Source: an uncultured Coriobacteriaceae bacterium (GTDB taxonomy: Bacteria; Actinomycetota; Coriobacteriia; Coriobacteriales; Atopobiaceae). Taken from it: 7,678 nucleotides of DNA. The position numbers and the translations under genes were made by a program. Below the pieces are notes generated by a model, which searched no databases, was not told the DNA's origin, and saw nothing but the letters and a program-made list of their open reading frames with translations. Shown here one piece after another: positions 1 through 5,757 of this stretch; position 1 is the stretch's first letter, and each line of letters begins with the position of its first letter. The DNA lies in the NCBI GenBank assembly GCA_900549525.1, contig UWSJ01000081.1:1-7678 (forward strand), written 5' to 3'.

Positions 1-271
1 CTACGAGGACGCCGGCGACGAGTGGATCGTCTGGACCAAGTACGACAACATGCCGGCCGTCGTGAAGGGTCTCGAGGACCAGGGCATCGAGGTCAAGGGT
101 TCCGAGCTCACGATGGTTCCCACCACGCCCACCGAGGTTTCCGTCGCTGACGCCAAGAAGGTCCAGCGTCTCGTCGATCGCCTCGAGGAGCTCGAGGACG
201 TCCAGAACGTCTATCACACGATGGACATGACCGACGAGATCGTGGCGGCGCTCGAGTCCGACGAGGACTAG
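1..271 (+). CDS. yebC: YebC/PmpR-family transcriptional/translational regulator, C-terminal part (5' end outside window)
   Basis: The reading frame is open from base 2 to a TAG at 269-271, giving about 89 residues, and it continues beyond the left edge. The C-terminal end matches the last domain of YebC/PmpR proteins: a W-x-V-W-T-K-type start, a helix in the VADAKKVQRLVDRLEELEDV region, and the hallmark DVQNVYHTMDM segment followed by a short acidic tail. YebC proteins are about 240-250 residues, so roughly the last third is present. The family was long described as DNA-binding regulators; recent work ties members to translation of proline-rich stretches. Which role applies here cannot be read from the sequence. 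An intrinsic terminator lies about 70 nt downstream, separating it from the next operon. Family assignment is firm; function is from family knowledge. Confidence 0.93.
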   Translation, partial: YEDAGDEWIVWTKYDNMPAVVKGLEDQGIEVKGSELTMVPTTPTEVSVADAKKVQRLVDRLEELEDVQNVYHTMDMTDEIVAALESDED

Positions 272-339
272 CGTTCACCGCCGCCTTGGCTCCGGAGGGA
301 TTTCCCGTCCGGCGCAAGGGGTATCCTAGCTAGCAAGCG

Positions 340-369
340 CGCCCTGGTCGGGAGGCCGGGGCGTTTTTT
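340..369 (+). terminator. Intrinsic terminator after yebC
   Basis: CGCCCTGG (340-347) pairs with CCGGGGCG (356-363), eight pairs including one G-U wobble, across an 8-nt loop. Six T residues (364-369) follow immediately. It lies 68 nt after the yebC stop and 70 nt before the amaP start, so it most simply ends the yebC transcript. If the TATCCT at 322-327 is a -10 box, the same hairpin would instead sit in the leader of the next operon as an attenuator. Confidence 0.85.
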
Positions 370-413
370 GTTCCCAGAGGGGCCGCGCGTCCGCAGCGCG
401 TCGCGGCCGTCGT

Positions 414-432
414 CCGGCATTGCCGGTGGAGG
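414..432 (+). promoter_or_regulatory. Shine-Dalgarno of amaP with adjacent hairpin
   Basis: GGAGG at 428-432 lies 7 nt before the ATG at 440 and decides that start over the in-frame TTG at 368. Directly upstream, CCGGC (414-418) and GCCGG (422-426) can form a tight 3-nt-loop hairpin ending one base before the ribosome binding site. A larger inverted repeat, GGCCGCG (381-387) with CGCGGCC (402-408), lies further upstream in the same leader. The binding site is clear; any effect of the hairpins on translation is inference. Confidence 0.6.
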
Positions 433-439
433 GGGTTCC

Positions 440-1186
440 ATGGGGGGCTTCAGGCGCTTTCTGCTCTTCGTCTTCTCGCTGGCGGGCCTGCTGTGTCTGG
501 CCGCGCTCGCCCTGCCCTGGTTTGGCCTGTTCGGTGACGAGCTGGGCGTGCTCGAGCGGAGCGAGGCCTACGTCGTGGCCGTGCAGGTGTGCCTCGCCAT
601 GACGGCGGCATGGCTCGTGTGGAGCCTCCTGCGTGCGCTCTTCTCGCGCAGGGACGACTCCATCTCCGTCATGAGCGTCGACGGCGGGGCCATCACGGTG
701 GCGCGGGACGCCGTGGCGTCGCAGGCTTCGCACATCGTGGAGGCGCTGGGCGTGGGCACGGCGAGCGACGTTGACGTGCGGGCCGGCAGGCGCGGTCCGG
801 TGCACGTGCGCGTGCGCGTGACGCCGTACGAGTCCATCGACGTGACGGGCGAGGCGCCGATTCTACACGAGGGGCTCGTGGCGGGGCTCACGGCCATGTG
901 CGGCGACCGCCTGGGTGCCGTCGACGTTGAGTTCCTCGAGCCGGTGCGCCCGAGCTCGCTCGTCGAGGCGGTGACGGACGACGGAAGCGAGGGATCGGCA
1001 TCAGCTGCCGGTTTGGACGCCGCGCCTGCTGGCGCCGCCGACCAGTCCGTCGCGACAGTCGCGAGCGAGGAGGGGCCTGCCGCAGCCACGCCTTCGAGCG
1101 GGGCTCCGGGCTCTCCCGCTTCGGCCGATTCCGGCGAAATCGTGATTCCCATGCGTGGCGAGAGGGGTGGGCAGAATGGCCGATAG
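440..1186 (+). CDS. amaP: AmaP-like alkaline shock response membrane anchor protein
   Basis: This 248-residue protein starts at ATG 440, behind a strong GGAGG. A TTG at 368 would add 24 residues with no supporting binding site. Two hydrophobic segments are evident, about residues 7-30 and 44-67, with basic residues around them (R5, R6, R70, R71). A degenerate Asp23-like alpha/beta region follows, about 77-168, with V/I alternating strands such as GAITVARDAV and VHVRVRVTPY. A low-complexity Ala/Ser/Gly/Asp tail (about 180-232) ends in a short basic stretch. This order is that of AmaP, which anchors the soluble Asp23 protein to the membrane in Firmicutes. The stop overlaps the next start by 11 nt, and a DUF2273 gene and an Asp23 gene follow, which strongly supports the call. 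The Ala/Ser tail is longer than expected and probably disordered. Confidence 0.85.
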   Translation: MGGFRRFLLFVFSLAGLLCLAALALPWFGLFGDELGVLERSEAYVVAVQVCLAMTAAWLVWSLLRALFSRRDDSISVMSVDGGAITVARDAVASQASHIVEALGVGTASDVDVRAGRRGPVHVRVRVTPYESIDVTGEAPILHEGLVAGLTAMCGDRLGAVDVEFLEPVRPSSLVEAVTDDGSEGSASAAGLDAAPAGAADQSVATVASEEGPAAATPSSGAPGSPASADSGEIVIPMRGERGGQNGR

Positions 1187-1595
1187 CCAGAAGCTGCGCG
1201 TCGAGGTCGGATCTCGTCCTAGCCCCGAGCCTCGTGACGAGACGCCCGTCCCCGGTGCCGCCCCGGCATCCGAGGGCGCCCAGCAGCCCACGGCTGGCTC
1301 CGTCGAGTCCGGACCAGTCGGCGGGTCTGCTACCTCGGAAGACAAGGACAGCGCATCGTCTCCCGACGCCACCACCAAGCTCGTGTCGTGGCTCGGCGAC
1401 GCCCTGCCCCGCAATCGCTACGCCGTCGTGGGCGGGGCGTTCGGACTCGCGCTGGCGCTCCTGCTTTTCGCCATCGGGCTTCTCAAGACGCTCGTCATCG
1501 CGGCGCTCGTGCTTGGCGGCGTTGCCTGCGGCCAGTACCTCGACGGAGACCCGAGGCTCATCAAGCTGATTCAGCACCTCACGCGACGTCACTGA
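1176..1595 (+). CDS. DUF2273 small membrane protein with long disordered N-terminus
   Basis: This 139-residue protein starts at ATG 1176, inside the end of amaP and preceded by a G-rich AGAGGGG at 1161-1167. A GTG at 1155 is in frame but less likely. Residues 1-65 are hydrophilic and rich in Pro, Ser, Ala, Glu and Asp. Residues 81-125 carry the DUF2273 pattern: a basic N-P-R-N-R lead-in (78-81), two closely spaced hydrophobic helices (about 83-103 and 104-118) joined by G-L-L-K, and the signature GQYLDGD (119-125). DUF2273 proteins are usually little more than the helical hairpin, so the N-terminal extension is notable. They are regularly encoded with amaP and asp23 and are thought to be part of the same membrane-bound Asp23 assembly; their biochemical function is unknown. 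Confidence 0.85.
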   Translation: MADSQKLRVEVGSRPSPEPRDETPVPGAAPASEGAQQPTAGSVESGPVGGSATSEDKDSASSPDATTKLVSWLGDALPRNRYAVVGGAFGLALALLLFAIGLLKTLVIAALVLGGVACGQYLDGDPRLIKLIQHLTRRH

Positions 1596-1606
1596 TGCGG
1601 AGCCCG

Positions 1607-1623
1607 GCGCCCTGCAGGGGCGC
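1607..1623 (+). other. GC hairpin in the DUF2273-asp23 gap
   Basis: GCGCCC (1607-1612) pairs with GGGCGC (1618-1623) over a 5-nt loop. No T-run follows, so it is not a standard terminator. It is the only sizeable feature in the 60-nt gap of an otherwise tightly packed operon. It could protect or process the mRNA ahead of asp23, or be incidental to high GC. Confidence 0.4.
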
Positions 1624-1655
1624 GCGGCCCATCCGATAGTTGGTTAGGAGACACC

Positions 1656-2231
1656 ATGACCAAGACCACGAAGACCACCCAGACCGTCGCGCCCGAGGCC
1701 AGCGAGCTCGTCGCCGCTCCCGCCGTCGCGCCTGCAGACGGCGAGCCCCAGGCGAGCGCCGACGCCGCATCCACCGACCTCGCAACCACGCCCGATGCGG
1801 GCGACGTGCTCTACGCCGACGCCGACGAGGACCTCGACTCCGAGGACTCGCTCACCTTCTCCAACGGCGTCATCGAGAAGATCGTGGCCATCTCCGTGCG
1901 CGACGTTCCCGGCGTCCTTGGCATGAAGGGCGGCTTCATCAACCGCGTGCAGGAGACCTTCGGCCAGTCCGACCCCACCAAGGGCGTCTCGGTCGAGGTC
2001 ATGCCGGACAACTCCGTGCGCGTCAACATCTCCGTGCTCATCGAGTACGGCGCGTACGCCCCGCAGGTCTTCGAGGACGTCAAGAAGGTCGTCGTGAAGC
2101 AGGTGGGCGGCATGACGGGCCTCGAGGTGGGCGGGGTCAACCTGCGCATCGAGGACGTGCTCACCCCCGAGGAGTACGAGCACGCCAAGGGCGTCCGCGA
2201 CGATGGCGCCAACGAGGACGAGGCGGAGTAG
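1656..2231 (+). CDS. asp23: Asp23/Gls24 family envelope stress response protein
   Basis: This 191-residue soluble protein starts at ATG 1656 with AGGAG at 1646-1650. Residues 1-65 are a Thr/Ala/Pro-rich then acidic, probably disordered leader. The Asp23/Gls24 domain spans about 66-170: the opening strand and helix LTFSNGVIEKIVAISVRDV, the V-P-G-V-L-G-M-K-G turn (84-92), the paired strands VSVEVMPDNSVRVNISVLIE, a Val-rich helix (DVKKVVVKQV), and the closing VGGVNLRIEDV. In staphylococci Asp23 is an abundant cytoplasmic protein that forms a membrane-attached layer through AmaP, and its loss triggers the cell wall stress response. No membrane segment or signal peptide is seen, in agreement with that. 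Its stop lies 3 nt before the murT start, so it is very probably co-translated with murT. The name follows the family; the true orthologue relationship is not tested. Confidence 0.92.
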   Translation: MTKTTKTTQTVAPEASELVAAPAVAPADGEPQASADAASTDLATTPDAGDVLYADADEDLDSEDSLTFSNGVIEKIVAISVRDVPGVLGMKGGFINRVQETFGQSDPTKGVSVEVMPDNSVRVNISVLIEYGAYAPQVFEDVKKVVVKQVGGMTGLEVGGVNLRIEDVLTPEEYEHAKGVRDDGANEDEAE

Positions 2232-2234
2232 GGC

Positions 2235-3617
2235 ATGGGTCTGAGAGCGAGCCTGGCCGAAGGGCTGGGCGGGCTGACCTCGTGGGGCCTGCGTAACCTG
2301 GCCCGCCGCAACGCCTCGCAGCTGCCGGGTCGCGTGGCGCTGGCCGTGGAGCCGCATCTCATCGGCCAGCTTGCGAAGGGCCTGCGCAAGGGATCCATCG
2401 TGGTATGCGGCACTAACGGCAAGACCACGACCAACAACGTGATCGCCCGCGCCATCGAGGCGTCGGGGGCCACGGTGGCCTGCAACCGCGCGGGCGCCAA
2501 CATGGCCCCGGGCGTGGTCTCGGCCCTGCTCGCCGCCAAGGGCGCCGACTGGGGCGTCATCGAGGCCGACGAGCTCTCGACGATCAACATCCTGCCCGAG
2601 CTGCGCCCCCGCTACCTCGTACTGCTCAATCTCTTCCGCGACCAGCTCGACCGCGCCGGCGAGATCGACCGCGTGCAGGACGTCATCGTTCGCGCCCTCG
2701 CTGGCTCGCCCGAGACCACGCTCGTGGCCTGCGGCGACGACCCGCTCGTGCAGGGCGTGGCCAGGCGCGCGCACGAGGCGGGGACGAAGGTGCTGGCGTT
2801 TGGCATCGCCGAAGACCTGCACCTGCCGCCCGACCGCGTCCCGGAGGCGCGCTTTTGCCAGGTGTGCGGCGCCGAGCTCACGTATCGCTACCGCGCCTAT
2901 GCCCAGCTGGGGGCCTTCTCGTGCCCCAACGGCGACTTCTCGCGTCCCAGGCTCGACTGGAGCGCCACCAGCGTGGCCGTGGGCCGCAAGGGCGTGGGCT
3001 TCGACGTCTCGGGCGAGGGCATCGACGGGACGTTTCGCGTGCACGCCAACTTCGGCGGCGTGTACATGGTCTACAACCTGCTCGCGGCCTTCGTCGCCGC
3101 CCGGCTCGCCAACGTGGACAGCGTCACGTTCCAGCGCGCGCTCGAGGGCTACCACCCCGACAACGGCCGCCTCCAGCACTTCCGGGTGGACGGGCGCGAG
3201 GTGGTGCTCAACCTCGCCAAGAACCCCACGGGCTTCAACCAGAACATCTCGCTCATGCTCGCCGACGACCGCAAGAAGGCCGCCTTCTTCGTCATCAACG
3301 ACGACTACAACGACGGCAAGGACATCTCCTGGATCTGGGACGTCGACTTCGAACGGCTCGCCGCGGGGGCTCCCCGTCCCAAGGGCAAGGTCATAGAGCA
3401 GGGCGACCTCGTGGTGGTCGCCGGTGGCCACCGCGCCGAGGACGTGCGCGTGCGCATGAAGTACGCGGGCATCCCCGCGCCCATCGCCCACACCGTGCGC
3501 GAGGCGCTCGACGCCGTGAGCGACCTGCCTCTCGACCATCCGCTGTACGTGCTCACGAACTATTCGGCGCTCTGGCCCGCCAAGGCCGAGCTCGAGGGAA
3601 TGGGGGAGCGCCTGTGA
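2235..3617 (+). CDS. murT: MurT, Mur-ligase subunit of the lipid II isoglutaminyl synthase
   Basis: This 460-residue protein begins at ATG 2235, with purine-rich GGCGGAG just upstream inside the asp23 end. It is the ATP-using subunit that activates the alpha-carboxyl of D-Glu in lipid II so that GatD-derived ammonia converts it to D-isoglutamine. Visible motifs are the P-loop GTNGKTTT (59-66), NRAGANM (84-90), IEADE (109-113) in the Mur central domain, LLNLFRDQLDR (130-140), a zinc-ribbon insertion with C208-x2-C211 and C230, NLAKNPTGFNQ (326-336), and INDDYNDGKDISWIWDVDFE (354-373). That last segment is the MurT C-terminal DUF1727 region, carrying conserved aspartates used in the activation step. 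Length is normal for MurT. One oddity: the usual fourth ribbon cysteine (C-P-N-C) reads C-P-N-G-D here (230-234). The gene overlaps gatD by 4 nt if gatD starts at GTG. Confidence 0.95.
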   Translation: MGLRASLAEGLGGLTSWGLRNLARRNASQLPGRVALAVEPHLIGQLAKGLRKGSIVVCGTNGKTTTNNVIARAIEASGATVACNRAGANMAPGVVSALLAAKGADWGVIEADELSTINILPELRPRYLVLLNLFRDQLDRAGEIDRVQDVIVRALAGSPETTLVACGDDPLVQGVARRAHEAGTKVLAFGIAEDLHLPPDRVPEARFCQVCGAELTYRYRAYAQLGAFSCPNGDFSRPRLDWSATSVAVGRKGVGFDVSGEGIDGTFRVHANFGGVYMVYNLLAAFVAARLANVDSVTFQRALEGYHPDNGRLQHFRVDGREVVLNLAKNPTGFNQNISLMLADDRKKAAFFVINDDYNDGKDISWIWDVDFERLAAGAPRPKGKVIEQGDLVVVAGGHRAEDVRVRMKYAGIPAPIAHTVREALDAVSDLPLDHPLYVLTNYSALWPAKAELEGMGERL

Positions 3618-4450
3618 GCGAGAACGAGATGGCGTCAGCCAACCGGGCAGAGGCCCTGGCGGTCGAGACGGCACCTGCCAACGTTGCGGAGGCCCTGCCG
3701 ACCAAGACGGCCACGCGCACCCTGCGCATCGCACACCTCTACCCCGAGCTGCTCAACCTCTACGGAGACGGCGGCAACATCCTCGTGATGCGCAAGCGCC
3801 TTGCCTGGCGCGGCATTGGCTGTGAGGTGGAGGAGGTGCACGTCGACGACCGTCCGAGCTTCTCGGGCGTCGACATCGCCTTCATCGGCGGCGGCTCCGA
3901 CCGCGAGCAGAAGATCGTCTGCGACCACCTGCTCGCCGAGCAGGCCGAGCTCACCGCCTTCGTGGAGGACGGCGGCGTGCTTTTGGCCGTGTGCGGCGGC
4001 TACCAGCTGCTTGGCCACTCCTACCTCATGGGTGACGAGAAGGTCGAGGGCCTCTCGCTCGTCGACCTCTACACCGACCGCGGCAGCCCCCGCCTCATCG
4101 GCAACATCGCCGTCGAGAGCCGCATCTCGCCGCAGCCTGTCGTGGGCTACGAGAACCACGGTGGTCGCACGCACCTGGGCCCCGGCGTGGAGCCCATGGG
4201 ACGAGTGCTGCACGGTCACGGCAACGACGGCAAGAGCGGGCAAGAGGGCTGTCTCTACAAGAACGTGGTGGGCACCTACGTGCACGGGCCGCTGCTGCCA
4301 AAGAACCCCGGCGTGGCCGACTACGTGCTGGGACGTGCCCTCGAGCGCAAGTACGGCGACGGCTCGCTCGAGCCGCTCGACGACGCCGATGAGCTCGCCG
4401 CCAACAAGGTCATGTACGACCGCCTCATGAGCGGCGAGGAGAGGCAGTAG
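3614..4450 (+). CDS. gatD: GatD, glutamine amidotransferase subunit of the lipid II isoglutaminyl synthase
   Basis: From GTG 3614 the protein has 278 residues; ATG 3629 (273 residues) is an alternative. I prefer GTG because it overlaps the murT stop as GTGA and has GGGGGAG (3602-3608) just upstream. The class I glutaminase (CobB/CobQ-like) core begins near residue 37 with LRIAHLYPELLNLYGDGGNI. The nucleophile is C127 in LLAVCGGYQLLG (123-134), and H224 in TYVHGPLLPKNP (221-232) is the catalytic histidine; GFENHGGRT-type YENHGGRT lies at 179-186. GatD hydrolyses glutamine and passes ammonia to MurT. The first 36 residues are outside the family core and contain an imperfect 13-residue tandem repeat. 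The gene is followed by a palindromic terminator that also belongs to a repeat pair. Confidence 0.95.
   Translation: MSENEMASANRAEALAVETAPANVAEALPTKTATRTLRIAHLYPELLNLYGDGGNILVMRKRLAWRGIGCEVEEVHVDDRPSFSGVDIAFIGGGSDREQKIVCDHLLAEQAELTAFVEDGGVLLAVCGGYQLLGHSYLMGDEKVEGLSLVDLYTDRGSPRLIGNIAVESRISPQPVVGYENHGGRTHLGPGVEPMGRVLHGHGNDGKSGQEGCLYKNVVGTYVHGPLLPKNPGVADYVLGRALERKYGDGSLEPLDDADELAANKVMYDRLMSGEERQ
3638..3715 (+). repeat. Degenerate 39-nt tandem duplication inside the gatD 5' end
   Basis: Two consecutive 39-nt units (3638-3676 and 3677-3715) match at 28 of 39 positions by hand alignment. They encode ANRAEALAVETAP and ANVAEALPTKTAT, which agree at 8 of 13 residues, and the period is a multiple of three so the frame is kept. 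The duplication lies entirely in the N-terminal extension, upstream of the conserved amidotransferase core. Confidence 0.7.
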
Positions 4451-4503
4451 CGAGCCGCCACACCATCGCCCACCGCCCTCTGCCCACTGCCCGCCGTCCG
4501 AAA

Positions 4504-4577
4504 TCGCGAGTGTAGCTTTTTGGGACGTTGAGAGGCTTCATTTGGCCCTCCAACGTCCCTTTTTGCTCCACTCGCGA
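4504..4577 (+). repeat. Long palindromic repeat, copy 1 (REP/REPIN-like)
   Basis: This 74-bp imperfect palindrome reads outward-in as: outer arm TCGCGAGTGTAGC (4504-4516), TTTTT (4517-4521), inner arm GGGACGTTG (4522-4530), a 20-nt centre (4531-4550), CAACGTCCC (4551-4559), TTTTT (4560-4564), and outer arm GCTCCACTCGCGA (4565-4577). The outer arms pair at 12 of 13 positions and the inner arms at 9 of 9, leaving two T5 tracts facing each other. Within the centre GAGG (4532-4535) pairs with CCTC (4547-4550). A second copy in inverted orientation is at 5758-5830. Arms are nearly identical between copies while the centres differ, which points to a dispersed repeat family rather than a gene-specific terminator. 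Confidence 0.85.
4522..4564 (+). terminator. Intrinsic terminator of the amaP-gatD operon (inner part of repeat copy 1)
   Basis: GGGACGTTG pairs with CAACGTCCC, and the stem is extended by GAGG/CCTC after a bulged A. T5 follows at 4560-4564. It sits about 70 nt after the gatD stop and reads as a terminator only on the plus strand; on the minus strand the stem is followed by A5. The minus-strand nuclease gene that ends at 4599 therefore gets no obvious terminator from it. Confidence 0.8.
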
Positions 4578-4598
4578 ACGGGCGCTCGCCCGAGCGGG

Positions 4599-5570
4599 TC
4601 AATCTCCGTCCGCACGAGGGAAGATGCCGTATGCGGCGAGCCTCCCTTTCAAGAGAGCGTCGTTGCGAGCCTGCCACGGCGTGACGCGTGCGACCATGAT
4701 GCCGTGCGAGGTGATGGCGGCCTCTCTCTGGCGCTCCTCCATCATTGCGCGCGCGAGGCCCTTCCCGCCGTTCATCTCCGAGTTCACGTACTTCTCGGCT
4801 CCGTCTACCTCAAGGTCGACGTACGTGCCGTCGGGTCGAGCCAGCACGATGTCCATTCGGTACGTTCGCCAGGGCTGCTCGGGGTTCGCGACGGCTCCTT
4901 GGAGGTCGATGAAGGGAATCCCAAGCTCGATGAGCCTGCCGCGGACGAAGGACTCGCCGCCGCTTTCCGCTCGCGGGTCGATGAGCGAGACGTGGCGTCG
5001 AGCCTTGCGCATGCCCCTGCCGCCCCGACGCGCCGCAAGCTCTCGCTCAAGCCGTTCCGGCGTGGTGAGCCCCGCGCGCACGGCGGCGTCCCCGATGGGC
5101 AGGAAGAGCGACGGGCTGTACTGGGTGGCGCAGTCGATGACGGTGCGGTCGATGTCCGTGACGCGGATTCTCCCAGCGACCGTCGTCTGGTCGCAGGCCG
5201 ACCGATGACGCCTGAGCCCCGACGGGCTCCTGCCGCCCTCCGACGCGGGTGCCATGAAGTGGATGGGCCGCAACGTGGCGTACGAGACGTCGATGCCGTG
5301 AGCGAGCGCGGCGCTGGCGTGCGAGAACGTCCAGGTGGGATGCGCGATTCCCAGCGTTCTCATCACGTGCAGGGCTTGCTCCGCCGGGGACAATCTCTCC
5401 CAATAGGGCCCGCGCGCGTACATGCCCCGCCGCGGCGAGACGAGCTCGCCCGACTCGAGTCGCCTTCTCAGCACCTTGCTCTCGCGGTTTGACGCGACGA
5501 ACATGCAGATGCCGAGGGTCTCGGCGTCATCGAGGTTGTTCTGCAGCTCCTGCTCCGTGTCGAGTCTCAA
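4599..5570 (-). CDS. AbiEi-like protein with C-terminal PD-(D/E)XK (DUF559/Vsr-like) nuclease domain
   Basis: This 323-residue protein starts at TTG 5570. An in-frame TGA lies two codons upstream (5579-5577) and GTGAGG just precedes the start; the next internal ATG is at 5504. Residues about 25-105 resemble the AbiEi antitoxin-type region: RRRLESGELVSPRRGMYAR as a winged-helix end, then LSPAEQALHVMRTL and FSHASAALAHGI. A middle part has VTDIDRTVIDCA (137-148) and DAAVRAGLT. The C-terminal domain looks nuclease-like: ESFVR with E206, RMDIVL with D240, LEVDG with E254 and D256, K260, then a helix and MVARVTP (292-298). This architecture is common in actinobacteria as an orphan gene of unknown role. 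No AbiEii-type toxin gene is adjacent. Codon choice is more relaxed than in the operon (AGA, AAA, CGT, GAT and GGA near its ends). It is bracketed by the inverted palindromes. Fold assignment is fairly sure; function is not established. Confidence 0.7.
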   Translation of the reverse strand: MRLDTEQELQNNLDDAETLGICMFVASNRESKVLRRRLESGELVSPRRGMYARGPYWERLSPAEQALHVMRTLGIAHPTWTFSHASAALAHGIDVSYATLRPIHFMAPASEGGRSPSGLRRHRSACDQTTVAGRIRVTDIDRTVIDCATQYSPSLFLPIGDAAVRAGLTTPERLERELAARRGGRGMRKARRHVSLIDPRAESGGESFVRGRLIELGIPFIDLQGAVANPEQPWRTYRMDIVLARPDGTYVDLEVDGAEKYVNSEMNGGKGLARAMMEERQREAAITSHGIMVARVTPWQARNDALLKGRLAAYGIFPRADGD

Positions 5571-5757
5571 GGCGCCTCACTTGCTTCCGGGGTGCGGCGG
5601 GCCGCGTCGCGGTGTTCCAATGCTAAGGGGTCTGTCGGTGCCTTGACCTCGGGAGCCGCTCGCCTTTCCGCAAGCGGTCGGGCCGCCCGCGGTCGGCGTG
5701 CTGCGCGCGTGCGGGGTCGCTCGCGGGTGCGGGGTTCGGGCGCAGCGGGAGCCCTTT

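Noticed and set aside
2855..3613. A possible long N-terminal extension of GatD reaching back into murT (frame open from 2855)
   Set aside because: The product before 3614 is Arg/Pro/Gly-rich nonsense overlapping the conserved MurT frame, and a GTG with a good ribosome binding site sits at 3614.
1644..3734. A 696-residue open frame on the minus strand opposite asp23, murT and the gatD start
   Set aside because: It is His/Val/Gly/Ala-biased without family resemblance, and the plus strand carries well-recognised genes throughout. It is an antisense shadow of GC-rich codons.
4583..4596. CGCTCG-CC-CGAGCG inverted repeat between copy 1 and the nuclease-like stop, as a terminator for the minus-strand gene
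   Set aside because: The loop is only 2 nt and no T-run follows on the minus strand, so it does not qualify as an intrinsic terminator.
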